Source: Clostridia bacterium (GTDB lineage Bacteria; Bacillota; Clostridia; Oscillospirales; CAG-382). Taken from it: DNA of 5,807 nt. The stretch spans positions 1 through 5,807 of the forward strand of contig JAGBCG010000088.1 in assembly GCA_017938055.1 (NCBI GenBank), written 5' to 3'. Under the pieces are notes generated by a model. That model saw only the letters and a list, made by a program, of their open reading frames with translations. It had not been told where the DNA came from and did no database searches. Position numbers and translations under genes: made by a program. Below are positions 4,558-5,807 of the stretch, piece by piece. Every line of letters starts with the position of its first letter. Position 1 is the stretch's first letter.

Positions 4558-5807
4558 CTAATTATTCTTTGTCATTTCAACAATCTTAGTGAACTTTTCG
4601 TAGCCTTCATCCCACATAGATGTGTCTTTAGGCTCAAAGCAAGAGATTTCAAAGGAGTTTTCTATAACCTGACGAGCTTGCTTAGTATCCTTGATTTCTC
4701 CCTGTGCAATAGCCTGAACGGCAATATTGCCAAGAGCTGTTGCCTCAACAGGACCTGTATAAACGGGTCTGCCACAAGCATCTGCAGTGAGCTTACAGAG
4801 GGGAACTTCCTTTGTGCCGCCACCAACGATATTTATTGCAGGAGCCTTAATACCTGTAATTTCATCAAGCTTTTCAACGGTGCTTCTGTAGCACATTGCA
4901 AGGCTGTCGAAGATACATCTTACAATTTCTCCCTTTGTCTGAGGAACATATTGACCTGTCTTTTCACAGAACTGCTGAATACGCTTTGGCATATTTCCGG
5001 GAGTCTGAAATTCGATATAGTCGGGGTTGATGAAGCATGCATGAGGCTTTGAAGCCATTGCCATGTTGGAAAGCTCGTCAAAGGACACATTCTCACCCTG
5101 ACGCTTCCACTGACGGCGTGATTCCTGTTCAATCCAAAGTCCCATGATGTTCTTGAGGAAGCGGATTTTTCTGTCCGTTCCGCCCTCGTTGGTAATATCA
5201 TACTTATATGGAAGCTCTCCTGTGAGGGGTTCTGGAATTTCCTTACCCATGAGTGACCATGTTCCGCTGGATATATATACAAAATCGTCTTTCTGTGAGG
5301 GAACTGCAACAACAGCGGATGCTGTGTCATGAGATGCACAGGCAACAACATCAGCATTAATATCGCCAACTTCTTCCTTGATAGCCGGAAGAAGCTTTCC
5401 TGCGATAGTTCCTGGCTGAACGATTTCACCAAATATTTCCTTATTAAAGCCAAGCTTTGTCATAATATCGCCCGACCAGTTTCTTGTTTTTGCATCTAAA
5501 AGTGCACTTGTGGAAGCAATGGAATACTCCGTCTGCTTAACGCCTGTGAGGAAGTATTTAAGAAGGTCGGGAACAAAAAGCAATTCCTTTGCATTTTCCA
5601 TGCGGTACTTATTCTTTGCTATGTAATACAACTGGTATATTGAGTTGAAGTTAAGGAACTGAGTACCTGTAATCTTATAAAGCTCTTGCTTAGAAATAAT
5701 CGAGTGAAGCTCATCCATAAGCTCATAGGAAAAAGCAGGATTTCTGTAGTTATAAGGATTTGCCATAAGCTGTCCTGTGGCATCCAGAAGTCCAAAGTCA
5801 ACGCCCC
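4558..5807 (-). CDS. rhaB: L-rhamnulokinase, FGGY family (partial, N-terminus off the right edge)
   Basis: The reading frame stays open to the right edge, so 415 C-terminal residues are visible and roughly 55-75 N-terminal ones, including the first ATP-phosphate loop, are missing. The Met at 5766 is internal: the frame upstream of it reads GVDFGLLDATGQL, a conserved rhamnulokinase stretch. The enzyme phosphorylates L-rhamnulose with ATP to L-rhamnulose-1-phosphate. Diagnostic motifs are ASHDTASAV (Asp at 5326-5328, in the place of the FGGY catalytic base), YISSGTWSLMG (phosphate-binding), ITNEGG followed by RFLKNIMGLW, and near the C-terminus NIVGGGTKE, TADACGRPV and GPVEATALGN (adenosine-binding). 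It lies upstream of rhaA on the same strand, giving the order rhaB-rhaA. The promoter and any rhamnose regulator lie outside the window. The stop codon is TAG at 4558-4560. Confidence 0.97.
   Translation of the reverse strand, partial: GVDFGLLDATGQLMANPYNYRNPAFSYELMDELHSIISKQELYKITGTQFLNFNSIYQLYYIAKNKYRMENAKELLFVPDLLKYFLTGVKQTEYSIASTSALLDAKTRNWSGDIMTKLGFNKEIFGEIVQPGTIAGKLLPAIKEEVGDINADVVACASHDTASAVVAVPSQKDDFVYISSGTWSLMGKEIPEPLTGELPYKYDITNEGGTDRKIRFLKNIMGLWIEQESRRQWKRQGENVSFDELSNMAMASKPHACFINPDYIEFQTPGNMPKRIQQFCEKTGQYVPQTKGEIVRCIFDSLAMCYRSTVEKLDEITGIKAPAINIVGGGTKEVPLCKLTADACGRPVYTGPVEATALGNIAVQAIAQGEIKDTKQARQVIENSFEISCFEPKDTSMWDEGYEKFTKIVEMTKNN

Noticed and set aside
5619..5801. Alternative reading frames over rhaB, and an apparent rhaB start at Met 5766
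   Set aside because: The rhamnulokinase frame continues to the right edge with conserved GVDFGLLD sequence, so Met 5766 is internal and the other frames are shadows.

Overview
The window looks like an ordinary chromosomal segment of a moderately AT-rich, spore-forming Clostridia-type Firmicute, perhaps a gut Ruminococcaceae/Oscillospiraceae relative. Evidence for this is a Spore_YtfJ-family sporulation gene paired with a YtfI-like (DUF2953) gene, strong AGGAG-type ribosome binding sites, extended -10 promoters, L-rhamnose catabolic genes, and AT-rich GGTTACTTTTCTT-type palindromes between genes. The organism assignment is inference.

Left part, minus strand (1-1950). Three genes read leftwards as one probable operon: a DUF2953 membrane-anchored protein (ytfI-like, TTG start at 1950), the sporulation protein YtfJ/GerW (1258-764), and an ABC exporter whose start overlaps the ytfJ end by up to 14 nt and which runs off the left edge. 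The ABC gene was recovered by translating the minus strand from 777 to 1. A promoter for the operon is visible at 1983-2011.

Middle (1951-3050). A 288-nt divergent intergenic region carries back-to-back promoters, an 8-bp palindrome between them, and a roughly 70-nt leader with two hairpins ahead of a plus-strand gene (2239-3012). That gene encodes a two-domain protein: an N-terminal region resembling the degenerate inorganic-pyrophosphatase-like proteins of Firmicutes, fused to a NUDIX hydrolase domain with an intact NUDIX box. A strong intrinsic terminator follows at 3019-3050.

Right part, minus strand (3142-5807). L-rhamnulokinase (rhaB, 5' end beyond the right edge) is followed by L-rhamnose isomerase (rhaA). 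Together they carry out L-rhamnose to L-rhamnulose to L-rhamnulose-1-phosphate. The aldolase, transporter and regulator are not in the window. A 165-nt gap between the two genes holds a 28-nt near-perfect palindrome, and a diverged relative of it abuts the rhaA stop codon.

I see no CRISPR array, tRNA, rRNA, transposase or clear novel system. The most noteworthy points are the pyrophosphatase-like/NUDIX fusion with its structured leader, the related palindromes on both sides of rhaA, and the ABC exporter coupled to a sporulation gene pair.
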